Shown: positions 1 to 8,667 of the stretch, one piece after another
How positions within the stretch are numbered: position 1 is the first letter of the stretch
Layout of the letters: the number at the start of each line of letters is the position of its first letter
Made by a program: the position numbers and the translations under genes
The notes under the pieces: model-generated
What the model was told of the DNA's origin: nothing
The model's input: the letters and a program-made list of their open reading frames with translations, nothing else
The model's database searches: none
DNA from: Chloroflexota bacterium
GTDB lineage: Bacteria; Chloroflexota; Dormibacteria; Dormibacterales; Dormibacteraceae
Reading direction: 5' to 3'
Length of the DNA: 17,359 nt
NCBI GenBank assembly: GCA_005880175.1
Contig: VBJR01000321.1
Coordinates: 1-17,359 of the forward strand

Positions 1-332
1 AGGTGGTGTTCGAGGGCCGGCCCGGGGGCCGGATCTTCGAGCGGACCCCGGCGGGCCTGGAGGTGGACTGGGGCGAGGTGACCGTGTGGGAGCCGCCCAA
101 CCGCCTCGGCTACCTGTGGCACATCGCGACCGACAGGTCGGACGCGACGGAGGTCGAGATCCGGTTCGTGGACCGGGGCGACGCGACGACGCGGGTGGAC
201 ATCGAGCACCGGGGCTGGGAGCGCCTGGGCGCCCGCGGCCCGAGCTGGCGCGAGGAGAACGTGGGCGGCTGGAACGGTGTGGTGCCGCTCTACGTCGCGG
301 CCTGCGCCTCGCTGCCCGACCGGCCCGGCTGA
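1..332 (+). CDS. SRPBCC (START/AHA1-like) domain protein, C-terminal part
   Basis: The gene is cut by the left edge of the window; the frame is open from the first bases and about 110 residues remain, against roughly 150 for a complete SRPBCC protein. The visible part has the alternating strands of the fold: a GGRIFER stretch, then WGEVTVWEPPNRLGYLW and a charged strand ending in EIRFVDRG. It closes with a C-terminal amphipathic helix starting at ENVGGWNGVV. These match the AHA1/polyketide-cyclase-like group, which binds hydrophobic ligands in a helix-grip cavity; no particular ligand can be named. The two GTG codons at 3 and 6 are probably internal valines rather than the start. Its last 43 bases overlap the 3' end of the convergent AraC-type gene. 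Family is confident, role is unknown. Confidence 0.75.
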   Translation, partial: VVFEGRPGGRIFERTPAGLEVDWGEVTVWEPPNRLGYLWHIATDRSDATEVEIRFVDRGDATTRVDIEHRGWERLGARGPSWREENVGGWNGVVPLYVAACASLPDRPG

Positions 333-1141
333 GACCTGTCGGCGCCCCGCGCGTACGCCGCGGGCGGCCGGCCGACGACGGACTTGAAGTCGCGCACGAA
401 GTGGGCCTGGTCGGCGTAGCCGAGGTCGAGCGCGAGGTCGGCCAGGGAGACGTCCCGCTCCTCGGCCAGCCGCTGCGCCGCCTCGTGCAGCCGGTAGCGC
501 CGGATCACCCACTTGGGGCTGACGCCGACGTGCTCGTGGAAGAGGCGCTGCAGCGTCCGCTTGCCGGTGCCGGCGCGCTCCACGACCTGGTCCACCCGGG
601 TGATGGCGCGCTCGCCGACGATGAGGGCGACCAGGCGGTTGACCTCGGCCACGTCCGGGTCGGGCGCGGGCAGCCGCGCCAGGAGGAACGCGTCGGCCGT
701 GTCGGCGGCGGCCTCGTCGTCGTCGCCCAGCGCCAGCACGCGGCGGACGTACGCGTCACCGTCCTGGCCGAACACGGCGGCGACCGGGATGCTGCGATCC
801 GTCAGCGGGGCGACCGGCGAGCCCAGGAACGGGCGGAAGCCGGCGGGCCGGAACTTGACGCCGAAGACGCGGCCGCGGCCGAGCAGCAGCGTGGTGAACC
901 GGCCGGTCGTCACGCCCTGGATCCGGGAGCGGCCCTCCTGGACGCAGAGATGGACCGACGCGTTGGAGAGCGTGTGCTGCACGTACGGCTCGGGGCCGGG
1001 CACATCCCACCGCACCCGCCAGTAGTGCTCGACCAGATCGGCCAGGGCCGGCGCCGGCGGCCGGCGCCAGGTGTCGAACCGCTCGAGCCCGGCGCGCAGG
1101 TCGAGGACCCCGCTGGGGTGCCTCAGCCCGCGATCGGGCAT
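290..1141 (-). CDS. AraC/XylS-family transcriptional regulator
   Basis: This is a 283-residue DNA-binding regulator. The C-terminal third (about residues 175-265) is a double helix-turn-helix of the AraC type. The first HTH carries the TGKRTLQRLFHEHVGVSPKW stretch, and the second has SLADLALDLGYADQAHF followed by FKSVVGRPPAAY, the classic AraC signature. The N-terminal part has EHYWRVRWDVPG and GVKFRPAGFRPFLG stretches typical of the small-ligand-sensing domain (DUF6597-like) found in many actinobacterial AraC proteins. The ATG at 1141 is the first sensible start. The gene faces the nitroreductase-like gene across about 60 bases and overlaps the SRPBCC gene convergently by 43 bases. Targets are unknown; control of one or both neighbours is an inference from position only. 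Confidence 0.85.
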   Translation of the reverse strand: MPDRGLRHPSGVLDLRAGLERFDTWRRPPAPALADLVEHYWRVRWDVPGPEPYVQHTLSNASVHLCVQEGRSRIQGVTTGRFTTLLLGRGRVFGVKFRPAGFRPFLGSPVAPLTDRSIPVAAVFGQDGDAYVRRVLALGDDDEAAADTADAFLLARLPAPDPDVAEVNRLVALIVGERAITRVDQVVERAGTGKRTLQRLFHEHVGVSPKWVIRRYRLHEAAQRLAEERDVSLADLALDLGYADQAHFVRDFKSVVGRPPAAYARGADRSQPGRSGSEAQAAT

Positions 1142-1203
1142 GACGCGTTCTTACAAGACCGCCCGCTGCCGGGCGGCCGATGCTGGGCCACGTGACCAAT
1201 CCT

Positions 1204-1649
1204 ATGCAGCGGCGCGCGGGCGCCAGCCCGCCGCCCGACATGCGGGCGTTCAACCAGTCGGCGATCGCGGAGTTCCGCGCCAGCGGCGGCGTGGTCGGCG
1301 GCCGGCTGGCGGGCCAGACTCTGCTCCTCCTGACGACGACCGGCGCCCGCAGCGGCGCCGCCCGGACGACGCCGGTCGGCTACGCGGAGGACGGCGACCG
1401 GCTGGTCCTGTTCGCCTCCAACCTGGGAGCCGCCGCGGCGCCGGCCTGGTTCCGCAACCTCGTGGCCAACCCCGACGTCACGGTCGAGGTGGGCGCGGAG
1501 CGGTTCCCGGCCCGGGCCTCGATCGCCTCGGACGCCGAGCGCGAGCGGCTGTACCGGGGGTGTGGCTGTCCCGCTTCCCGGGGACGGCGGGCCACCAGGA
1601 GCACGCCGGCCGGGAGATCCCGATGGTGGTCCTGGAGCGGACCGGCTGA
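1204..1649 (+). pseudogene. Deazaflavin (F420)-dependent nitroreductase (DDN) family gene with a frameshift
   Basis: The first frame encodes MRAFNQSAIAEFRASGG, TLLLLTTTGARSGAARTTPV and WFRNLVANPDVTVEVG. This is the split-beta-barrel core of DDN-family proteins, which bind F420 and reduce nitro or quinone-like substrates. After ERERLYRG the frame becomes nonsense. The expected family ending (VWLSRFPG, then AGREIPMVVLERTG and a stop at 1649) is read in another frame. The switch falls at the run of five G at 1556-1560; adding one base there restores a complete protein of about 149 residues. Either a one-base loss inactivated the gene or the sequence has a homopolymer error. ATG 1204 was chosen because homologues have few residues before MRAFN; ATG 1180 is an alternative. 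No good ribosome binding site is visible. Confidence 0.75.
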
Positions 1650-1665
1650 GGGCGGGCCGCGCCCT
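1649..1665. terminator. Possible hairpin between convergent genes
   Basis: A 6-base-pair GC stem (AGGGCG pairing with CGCCCT) with a 5-base loop lies exactly between the stop of the nitroreductase-like gene and the stop of the convergent small membrane protein gene. Neither side has a T run, so it does not look like a standard intrinsic terminator. Position is the main argument. Confidence 0.25.
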
Positions 1666-1898
1666 CACTTCCGCTTGCGCGTCCGCTCCTCGAACTCGTC
1701 CAGCACCCGGCTGAACTGGCTCTTGCGGGGCGGCTTGTGGCCCGTGATCCGCAGGAACAACCCGATCACCCCGCCCATCACGGTCTCGAACATGGCCATC
1801 ACGATCACGGCCACCACCAGGCCGAGCGCCAGCGCCGTGACGAGCACGGTCTGCCGCGGCGTCAGCTGGATCGGGATGCGCCCCGCGAGCTCGAGCAT
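1665..1898 (-). CDS. Small single-pass membrane protein, hypothetical
   Basis: The protein has 77 residues. Residues about 16-38 form a strong hydrophobic segment (TVLVTALALGLVVAVIVMAMF). A second short hydrophobic stretch follows (VMGGVIGLFLRI, about 40-51), then a very basic, charged tail ending in EERTRKRK. It is probably inserted in the cytoplasmic membrane with the basic tail inside. It begins 22 bases after the stop of the LLM oxidoreductase gene on the same strand, with an AGAGG-like stretch upstream of its ATG, so it reads as the last gene of the sterol operon. I do not recognise the family and assign no function. A role at the membrane, such as anchoring or sterol uptake, would be speculation. 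Confidence 0.6.
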   Translation of the reverse strand: MLELAGRIPIQLTPRQTVLVTALALGLVVAVIVMAMFETVMGGVIGLFLRITGHKPPRKSQFSRVLDEFEERTRKRK

Positions 1899-1920
1899 TC
1901 CGGCCTCTACGGCCAGTATG

Positions 1921-2955
1921 TCAGGCCCGGGCCGGATTGCTCGCCGCGCTCTCGATGTCCTTCAGCAGGCCGCGCCAGGCGTCGCGGTCGGCGCCCCACG
2001 GGGCGAAGAACTGCATGCGGTCGGCGCCCGCCGCGCGCCGGCCCAGCGCCTCGGCCAGCCGGTCGTGTGGGGCCTGGACGACGAACGCGTCCAGCATCTC
2101 GTCCGTGATCTGCCCGGCCATCTCGGCCCAGCGCCCGCGCTTGGACAGCGAGTTCAGCTCGTCCTGCGTCGCGCCCCAGCCGTGCAGGTCGAGCACGACC
2201 CGGTACGCGGGCGTCGAGCCGTAGAACGCGATCTGCTGCCGGATCGAGCCGAGGGCCTGCCGCACCGCCTCCTCGTCCGCGCCCGTCGCCACGAACGGGG
2301 TCACGCAGAACTCGAAACCCTCGCGCGACCGCCCCGCCTTGGCCAGGCCGCGCTCCACCGCCGGCAGCGCCCGCTCGCGGACGTAGCGCTCGCTCGAGAA
2401 CGGGTGGAGCAGGACGCCGTCGGCGACCTCGCCGGCCACCTCGCACATCCGGTCGCCGAGCGCGCCCAGGAACACCCGCGGCGGCCCGACCGGGCTGGGG
2501 CCGGGGCTGAAGAACGGCGTCATCAGCGTCAGCGTGTAGTGGTCGCCCCGGAACGCCAGGCGCTCGCCGGTCTGCCAGCTCGTCCAGATCGCCCGCAGCG
2601 CGCTGATGAACTCGCGCATGCGCGCCGCCGGCGCCGACCAGGGCATGCTGAACCGCTTCTCGACGTGCGGCTTGATCTGGCTGCCCAGGCCCAGGACCAG
2701 GCGGCCGCCGGACAGCACGTTCAGGTCGTTGGCCGTGTACGCGGTGGTCATCGGCGAGCGGGCCAGCGCGATCGCGACGCTGGTGATCAGGTCCACGCGG
2801 GAGCTGTGCTCCGCCGCGAAGGCCAGCGGCAGGAACGGGTCGTGGCTGGTCTCGAACGAGACCGCGCCGTCGTACCCCAGGTCCTCCAGGTCCCGGACGC
2901 GCCCGGGAACCTGGCTCAGCTCGGTGACCAGCCCGCCGTCGATCTTCACCTTCAC
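1921..2955 (-). CDS. LLM-class F420-dependent oxidoreductase (Rv3520c-like)
   Basis: The 344-residue TIM-barrel flavoenzyme-like protein belongs to the luciferase-like monooxygenase class, in the subgroup that uses cofactor F420. Visible features are the N-terminal GYDGAVSFETSHDPFLPLAFAAEH, the strand SVAIALARSPMTTAY, the LSGGRLVLGLGSQ turn, MREFISALRAIW and the GERLAFRGDHY segment. These resemble the TIGR03617-type group. In Mycobacterium tuberculosis a member of this group, Rv3520c, sits beside the DUF35, ltp4 and ltp3 genes, and the same order is conserved here. The GTG at 2955 is chosen because it gives a 4-base GTGA overlap with ltp3's stop and removes an unrelated upstream extension. 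The reaction is not established; oxidation or reduction of a sterol side-chain intermediate is inferred from context. Confidence 0.85.
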   Translation of the reverse strand: MKVKIDGGLVTELSQVPGRVRDLEDLGYDGAVSFETSHDPFLPLAFAAEHSSRVDLITSVAIALARSPMTTAYTANDLNVLSGGRLVLGLGSQIKPHVEKRFSMPWSAPAARMREFISALRAIWTSWQTGERLAFRGDHYTLTLMTPFFSPGPSPVGPPRVFLGALGDRMCEVAGEVADGVLLHPFSSERYVRERALPAVERGLAKAGRSREGFEFCVTPFVATGADEEAVRQALGSIRQQIAFYGSTPAYRVVLDLHGWGATQDELNSLSKRGRWAEMAGQITDEMLDAFVVQAPHDRLAEALGRRAAGADRMQFFAPWGADRDAWRGLLKDIESAASNPARA

Positions 2956-4100
2956 GGCCTCCTGTCGGACACGATCCACATGGCGAAGAACTGCGAGCCC
3001 CCGCCGTACGCGTGGCCCAGCGCCAGCCGGGCGCCGTCCACCTGGTGTTCCCCGGCCTGGCCGCGCACCTGCATCGCCGCCTCGGCGAAGCGCAGCATGC
3101 CCGACGCCCCGATCGGATTGGAGGACAGGACGCCGCCGGACGGGTTGACCGGCAGGTCGCCGTCGAGGGCCGTCGCCCCGGACATCGTCACCTGCCACCC
3201 CTCGCGCTCGGGCGCGAAGCCCAAATTCTCCATCCACATCGGCTCGAACCAGCTGAACGGAACGTACACCTCCGCCACGTCGATCTCGCGCCGCGGTTCG
3301 GCGATGCCGGCCTGGCGGTACAGGTCCGCCGCGCACTCGCGGCCGGCCAGCGGGTTGACCTCGTCGCGGCCGGCGAACATCGTCGGCTCGCTGCGCATCG
3401 CCGTCGCGTGGATCCAGGCCGGGGTCCCGGTGACGGCGTCCTCGGCCGCCAGCACCATCGCGCAGGCGCCGTCGGAGGACGGGCAGCACTCCAGGTAGCG
3501 GATCGGGTCCCACAGCATCGGTGACTCGGCCACCTTCTCGGCGCTGATGTCCTCCAGGTGCAGGTGCGCGTACGGGTTCCGCAGCGCGTTCAGCCGGTCC
3601 TTGACGGCCACGCGGACGCCCGTGTCGAGCGGGGCGCCGGACCGCTCGATGTACTGGCGCACGATCGGCGCGAAGTAGCCGCCCGCGCCGGCCACGACCG
3701 GCAGCTGGAACGGCGTGCGCATCGTCAGCGCCCACATCGCGTCGCTGTCGGACTGCTTCTCGAACGCCACCGTCAGCACCCGGCGGTGGACGCCCGCCAT
3801 CACCAGGTGGGCGGCGACGATCGCGGTCGAGCCGCCCACGCTGCCGGCCGTGTGCACGCGCAGCATCGGCCGCCCCGTCGCGCCCAGGGCGTCGGCCAGG
3901 TACAGCTCGGGCATCATCACGCCCTCGAACATGTCCGGCGCCTTGCCGATCACCACCGCGTCCACGTCCGCCCAGCCGATGCCGGCGTCGGCCAGCGCCG
4001 CCAGCGCGGCCTCGCGGACCAGGCCCGCGATCGAGACGTCGATCCGCTTGGACGCGTGCTTCGTCTGCCCGACGCCGATCACCGCGCAGCGCTCGGCCAT
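2952..4100 (-). CDS. ltp3: Ltp3, thiolase-like lipid-transfer protein / sterol side-chain aldolase
   Basis: This 382-residue protein has the SCP-x thiolase fold. It matches remembered mycobacterial Ltp3 (Rv3523) along its length: GVGQTKHASKR, KAPDMFEGVMMPELYLADALG, VHTAGSVGGST, ECCPSSDGACAMV, YVPFSWFEPMWMENLGF, LPVNPSGGVLSSNPIGASGM and LGHAYGGGSQFFAMW. At the thiolase nucleophile position it has HTAGSVGG, with no cysteine. This fits the view that Ltp proteins cleave C-C bonds by retro-aldol chemistry rather than thiolysis. In Rhodococcus rhodochrous, ltp3 and ltp4 are known to be needed for degrading C24-branched sterol side chains. The ATG abuts the ltp4 stop directly. Paralogue assignment is strong; exact substrate is inferred. 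Confidence 0.9.
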   Translation of the reverse strand: MAERCAVIGVGQTKHASKRIDVSIAGLVREAALAALADAGIGWADVDAVVIGKAPDMFEGVMMPELYLADALGATGRPMLRVHTAGSVGGSTAIVAAHLVMAGVHRRVLTVAFEKQSDSDAMWALTMRTPFQLPVVAGAGGYFAPIVRQYIERSGAPLDTGVRVAVKDRLNALRNPYAHLHLEDISAEKVAESPMLWDPIRYLECCPSSDGACAMVLAAEDAVTGTPAWIHATAMRSEPTMFAGRDEVNPLAGRECAADLYRQAGIAEPRREIDVAEVYVPFSWFEPMWMENLGFAPEREGWQVTMSGATALDGDLPVNPSGGVLSSNPIGASGMLRFAEAAMQVRGQAGEHQVDGARLALGHAYGGGSQFFAMWIVSDRRP

Positions 4101-5096
4101 CTACCGGCCCTCCAGCACGCAGACCAGGTTCTGCTGGAGGCACGCGCCCGACGTGGCGTGGGCGACCGCCCGGCGCGCGCTCCCGTTCATCACCCTCCGG
4201 GCCGCCTCGCCGATGCGGAGCAGGCCGGCCACCATCATCGGGTTGGCGGCCAGCGCGCCCCCGGACGGGTTGACGGCCGTGTCGCCGTCCACGTCCACCG
4301 GCCCGGCGAACACGCCCGCCCGGTGGGCGGCCAGCGCCGTGGACGGCGAGGCCGTGAGGTCGCGGACGCCCAGCGCGTGCGGCTCGATGCGGTGGTCGAT
4401 GCCGGCGATCCAGGCCGGCCGCGGGCAGAGCTCGCGGGCGCGGTCGCCGGCCGCCAGGATCGCCACGGCGGCCCCGTCGCCGATCGGCGGGCAGTCGTGC
4501 CTGCGCAGCGGCGAGACCAGGTACGGCTCGGCCAGCAGCGCGTCCACGGCCGGCTCGCCGCGCAGCTGGGCGTTGGGGTTGCCCTGAGCGGCTCGCCGGC
4601 TGCCCGCCACGACGCCGGCCAGGTCCATCTCGCTGACGCGGCCGGTGTCCAGGAGCAGCCGGGCCTGGAGCGCGGCGAGGCTGATCGTGTCCGGCCAGAG
4701 CGGCGCCACCAGGTACGGGTCGAGCTGGAGCGCGAGCAGCTCGCGGAGCTCGCCGGGCGACGACTTGCCGAACCCGTACACCAGCGCCGTGTCCACGTCG
4801 CCGTGCTGGAGCCGCACCCACGCCTCGTACAGCGCGAACGCGCCGTCCATCTCGACGTGCGACTCCTGGATGGGCGGCCACGCGCCGATCGCGTCCAGCG
4901 CCGCCACGAACGAGAACGGCGCGCCGCCCAGGTAGTCGGAGCTGCCCGACACGAAGAACCCGATGTCGCGCTTGGTCAGGCCGACCGCGTCGAGTGCCTC
5001 GCGCACGACGGGCATCAGCATCTCGACCTCGTTGCGGCGCTCCTCGCGGCGCACGGTCGGCGCCTGGGCGAACGCGACGACGGCTACGTCGCGCAT
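4101..5096 (-). CDS. ltp4: Ltp4, thiolase-like lipid-transfer protein
   Basis: The 331-residue protein matches remembered mycobacterial Ltp4 (Rv3522): MRDVAVVAFAQAP, NEVEMLMPVVREAL, GFFVSGSSDYLGG, PPIQESHVEMDGAFALYEAW, ALVYGFGKSSPGELR and DPYLVAPLWPDTISLA. The C-terminal half carries PIGDGAAVAILAAGDRA and NPSGGALAANPMMVAGLLRIGEA, the thiolase C-domain counterpart. It lies between the DUF35 genes and ltp3. In Ltp2 systems the aldolase is active only with a DUF35 partner, so Ltp4, Ltp3 and the DUF35 proteins probably form one complex; that is an inference. The ATG at 5096 gives the conserved N terminus and a 13-base overlap with the upstream DUF35 gene; it has no clear ribosome binding site, which suggests translational coupling. 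It is slightly shorter than I recall for the mycobacterial protein. Confidence 0.88.
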   Translation of the reverse strand: MRDVAVVAFAQAPTVRREERRNEVEMLMPVVREALDAVGLTKRDIGFFVSGSSDYLGGAPFSFVAALDAIGAWPPIQESHVEMDGAFALYEAWVRLQHGDVDTALVYGFGKSSPGELRELLALQLDPYLVAPLWPDTISLAALQARLLLDTGRVSEMDLAGVVAGSRRAAQGNPNAQLRGEPAVDALLAEPYLVSPLRRHDCPPIGDGAAVAILAAGDRARELCPRPAWIAGIDHRIEPHALGVRDLTASPSTALAAHRAGVFAGPVDVDGDTAVNPSGGALAANPMMVAGLLRIGEAARRVMNGSARRAVAHATSGACLQQNLVCVLEGR

Positions 5097-5535
5097 GGCC
5101 GGAAGTGGGCGATGTTCTCCAGCGACGGCCCCCACTCCGCGCGGGGCCGCCACACCGCCTCCACGCGCATCCCGATCCGGACCTGGTCGGCCGGGATGCC
5201 CTGGATCAGGTGCTGGAACGCGATGTCCGCGCCGTCGAGCAGGATCGAGGCGGCCACGTACGGCATCTCGATCTGGTGGCCCGTGAACGGCACGTTGACG
5301 ACGCAGAACGTGGTGACCACGCCGCGGTCGGCCAGCTCGACCTCCTCCCCGGTCGGCACCCCGTCCGTCGGGCACGAGCCGCGGGGCGGTATGTACACCT
5401 TGCGGCAGACGGGGCAGCGCTGCCCGATCAGCCTGCCCTCGGCCACGGCGCGCAGGAACCGGGAGGCGGCCAGCCCGGGCGTGTACCGGTAGTCCAGGGC
5501 GACCGCGGTCCGGATGCTGCGAACGGGCTCGTCCG

Positions 5536-5539
<4 letters not shown>
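5084..5539 (-). CDS. DUF35 OB-fold protein with zinc ribbon (second of a tandem pair)
   Basis: The 151-residue protein has the DUF35 layout. An N-terminal helix (about 21-37) precedes a rubredoxin-like zinc ribbon at residues 42-59 (Cys42, Cys45, Cys56, with Asp59 where a fourth Cys is often found). An OB-fold follows to about residue 135, with DRGVVTTFCVVNVPF, ILLDGADIAFQHLIQG and the family's IRIGMRVEAVW-type ending. DUF35 domains bind thiolase-fold partners and make their acyl-CoA sites functional. The neighbours ltp4 and ltp3 are the obvious partners. The ATG at 5539 overlaps the stop of the preceding DUF35 gene (ATGA). Family is certain; partner specificity is inferred. Confidence 0.88.
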
Positions 5540-7139
<1,600 letters not shown>

Positions 7140-8048
7140 CTAGCCCGCCCCCAGCAGCGGGGTCGGCTCGCGCGCCGCCCCGAGCAGGCGCTCGACCGCG
7201 GCGCCGACGCCGGCCGGGTCGAACGCGCCGTCGTTGTCCACCGCGGGTCCGTGGCTCCAGCCGTCGGCCAGGCCCAGCCGGCCGCCCATGACCTCGAACA
7301 CGCGGCCGGTGACCCCCTTCGACCGCGAGCTGGCCAGCCAGACCACGACCGGGGACACGTTCTCCGGCGCCATCGCGTCGAAGCCCTCCTCGGGCGGCCG
7401 CATGTGGTCCGCGAACAGCTCCTCGGTCATGCGGGTCCGCGCGGCGGGGGCGATCGCGTTGGCGGTGACGCCGTAGCGGCCCAGCTCGGCCGCCGCCACC
7501 GTGGTGAACGCGGCGATCCCGGCCTTGGCCGCGGCGTAGTTGGCCTGGCCGATGTTGCCGTACAGGCCGGCCGCCGACGACGTGCAGATGATCCGTCCGT
7601 CGACCGCCTCGCCGGCCTTGCTGCGCTCGCGCCAGTACGCCGCGGCACGCTGCACGGTGCAGAACGTGCCGCGCAGGTGGACGCGCATGACGCCGTCCCA
7701 GTCCTCGGGCGTCATGTTCACGAGCATCCGGTCGCGCAGGATGCCGGCGTTGGCGACGACCACGTCGAGCCGGCCGAACGCGTTCAGCGCGGTCTGCACG
7801 AGGCGCGCCGCGCCCTCCCAGTCGGCGCAGTCGTCGGTGCTGGGGACGGCGATGCCGCCGGCGCCCTGGATCTCTTCTACGACCGCGTCGGCGGGGCCGG
7901 CCGACGCGCCGGAGCCGTCCACCGCGCCGCCCAGGTCGTTGACCACGACCCGCGCCCCCTGCGCCGCCAGCGCCATCGCGTGGGCCCGGCCCAGCCCGCG
8001 GCCGGCGCCGGTCACGACCGCGACGCGGCCCTCACAGAGCCTGCTCAT
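7140..8048 (-). CDS. Short-chain dehydrogenase/reductase, probable side-chain 3-hydroxyacyl-CoA dehydrogenase
   Basis: This is a 302-residue classical-type SDR. The dinucleotide site TGAGRGLG is at 13-20, NDLGG at 37-41 favours NAD, and VANAGI is at 98-103. The catalytic set is Ser158, Tyr171 and Lys175 (YAAAK). The longer C terminus (GWSHGPAVDNDGAFDPAGV) is typical of the multifunctional HSD17B4/Hsd4-like group, whose members oxidise 3-hydroxyacyl-CoA or 17-hydroxysteroids. Position between the hydratase and FadA5 genes argues for the third step of beta-oxidation. Rv3502c (Hsd4A), Rv3548c and Rv3549c in M. tuberculosis are related candidates and I cannot pick one. The ATG at 8048 follows a strong GGAGGAGGGAG ribosome binding site even though it lies inside the preceding gene's end (17-base overlap). 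Confidence 0.87.
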   Translation of the reverse strand: MSRLCEGRVAVVTGAGRGLGRAHAMALAAQGARVVVNDLGGAVDGSGASAGPADAVVEEIQGAGGIAVPSTDDCADWEGAARLVQTALNAFGRLDVVVANAGILRDRMLVNMTPEDWDGVMRVHLRGTFCTVQRAAAYWRERSKAGEAVDGRIICTSSAAGLYGNIGQANYAAAKAGIAAFTTVAAAELGRYGVTANAIAPAARTRMTEELFADHMRPPEEGFDAMAPENVSPVVVWLASSRSKGVTGRVFEVMGGRLGLADGWSHGPAVDNDGAFDPAGVGAAVERLLGAAREPTPLLGAG

Positions 8049-8667
8049 CGGCGCTCCCTCCTCCGTTTCCGTTGCGGAACAGCTTCTGCGCGCGCTCGAA
8101 CGTGATCTCCGCGAAGATGCCCTCGGCCTCCGCGGTGACCTCGCCGCCGGCGTACATCGCCGCCTCGGCGTAGATGCGCCGGCCCTCGCGCCTGGTGTGC
8201 CGGGCGGTGACCCGCAGCGGCGTCCGGAGGGGGGTCGCCCGCCGGTAGCGCACGTTGAGCTGCACCGTCATGCCGGGGTTGCCGCTGGCCATGTTGGCCG
8301 CGCCCAGCACGTCGTCGAACACGCCGGCGATGAACGCCCCGTGCACGTAGCCCGGCGGGCCCTGGTAGGCGACGCCGAACGTGACGCCGGCCTCCAGGCC
8401 GGCCTCGGTGATCTCTTCGTAGACGACGGGCGGCGCGAGCGGGTTGAGCGGGCCGCTGACCGGGCTGAAGCGCCGGTACCGCCAGGGGTCGCCCGCGGCG
8501 AACCGGAGCGACGTCGCGTCGCGCTCGGTGCCGGCCGCGGTCAGCCGGCTCGTCGTCTCCCGGACGGCCGCGGCGGCCTCGGCGAGCGCCTCGTCGGGGG
8601 CCTCCGCGCAGGCCACCTGCTCGACCAGGTCGCGCAGGGCGTCCGCCAGCTCCTCGGCCGGCGTCAC
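8032..8667 (-). CDS. PaaI-family hotdog thioesterase with N-terminal extension
   Basis: The protein has 211 residues. Residues about 80-195 form a single hotdog domain: VHGAFIAGVFDDVLGAAN contains the His of the HGG-type motif (His109) and acidic residues (Asp118/Asp119) in the position of the PaaI general base. VQLNVRYRRATPLRTPLRV is the central strand pair, followed by REGRRIYAEAAMYAGGEVTAEAEGIF. Residues 1-60 form a helical, alanine-rich extension. Such enzymes hydrolyse acyl-CoA thioesters; here it may release stalled sterol-acyl-CoA species and recycle CoA. GTG 8667 overlaps the hydratase stop (GTGA). The start upstream of this point would only extend into unrelated coding sequence. Family confident, substrate inferred from the operon. 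Confidence 0.83.
   Translation of the reverse strand: MTPAEELADALRDLVEQVACAEAPDEALAEAAAAVRETTSRLTAAGTERDATSLRFAAGDPWRYRRFSPVSGPLNPLAPPVVYEEITEAGLEAGVTFGVAYQGPPGYVHGAFIAGVFDDVLGAANMASGNPGMTVQLNVRYRRATPLRTPLRVTARHTRREGRRIYAEAAMYAGGEVTAEAEGIFAEITFERAQKLFRNGNGGGSADEQAL

Noticed and set aside
3..332. GTG at position 3 as the true start of the SRPBCC gene
   Set aside because: The protein would lack the first part of the fold, and the frame is open to the window edge, so truncation by the edge is more likely.
1139..1152. A further KstR-like half-site between the AraC-type and nitroreductase-like genes
   Set aside because: It keeps GTTCTT on one side but misses three of the eight fixed positions and overlaps the AraC start codon; too weak to call.
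1921..4881. A single 986-residue minus-strand open frame, suggesting a fused LLM oxidoreductase
   Set aside because: Only the last 344 residues resemble a protein family; the rest is out-of-frame reading of ltp3 and ltp4. The GTG at 2955 overlapping the ltp3 stop explains the real gene.
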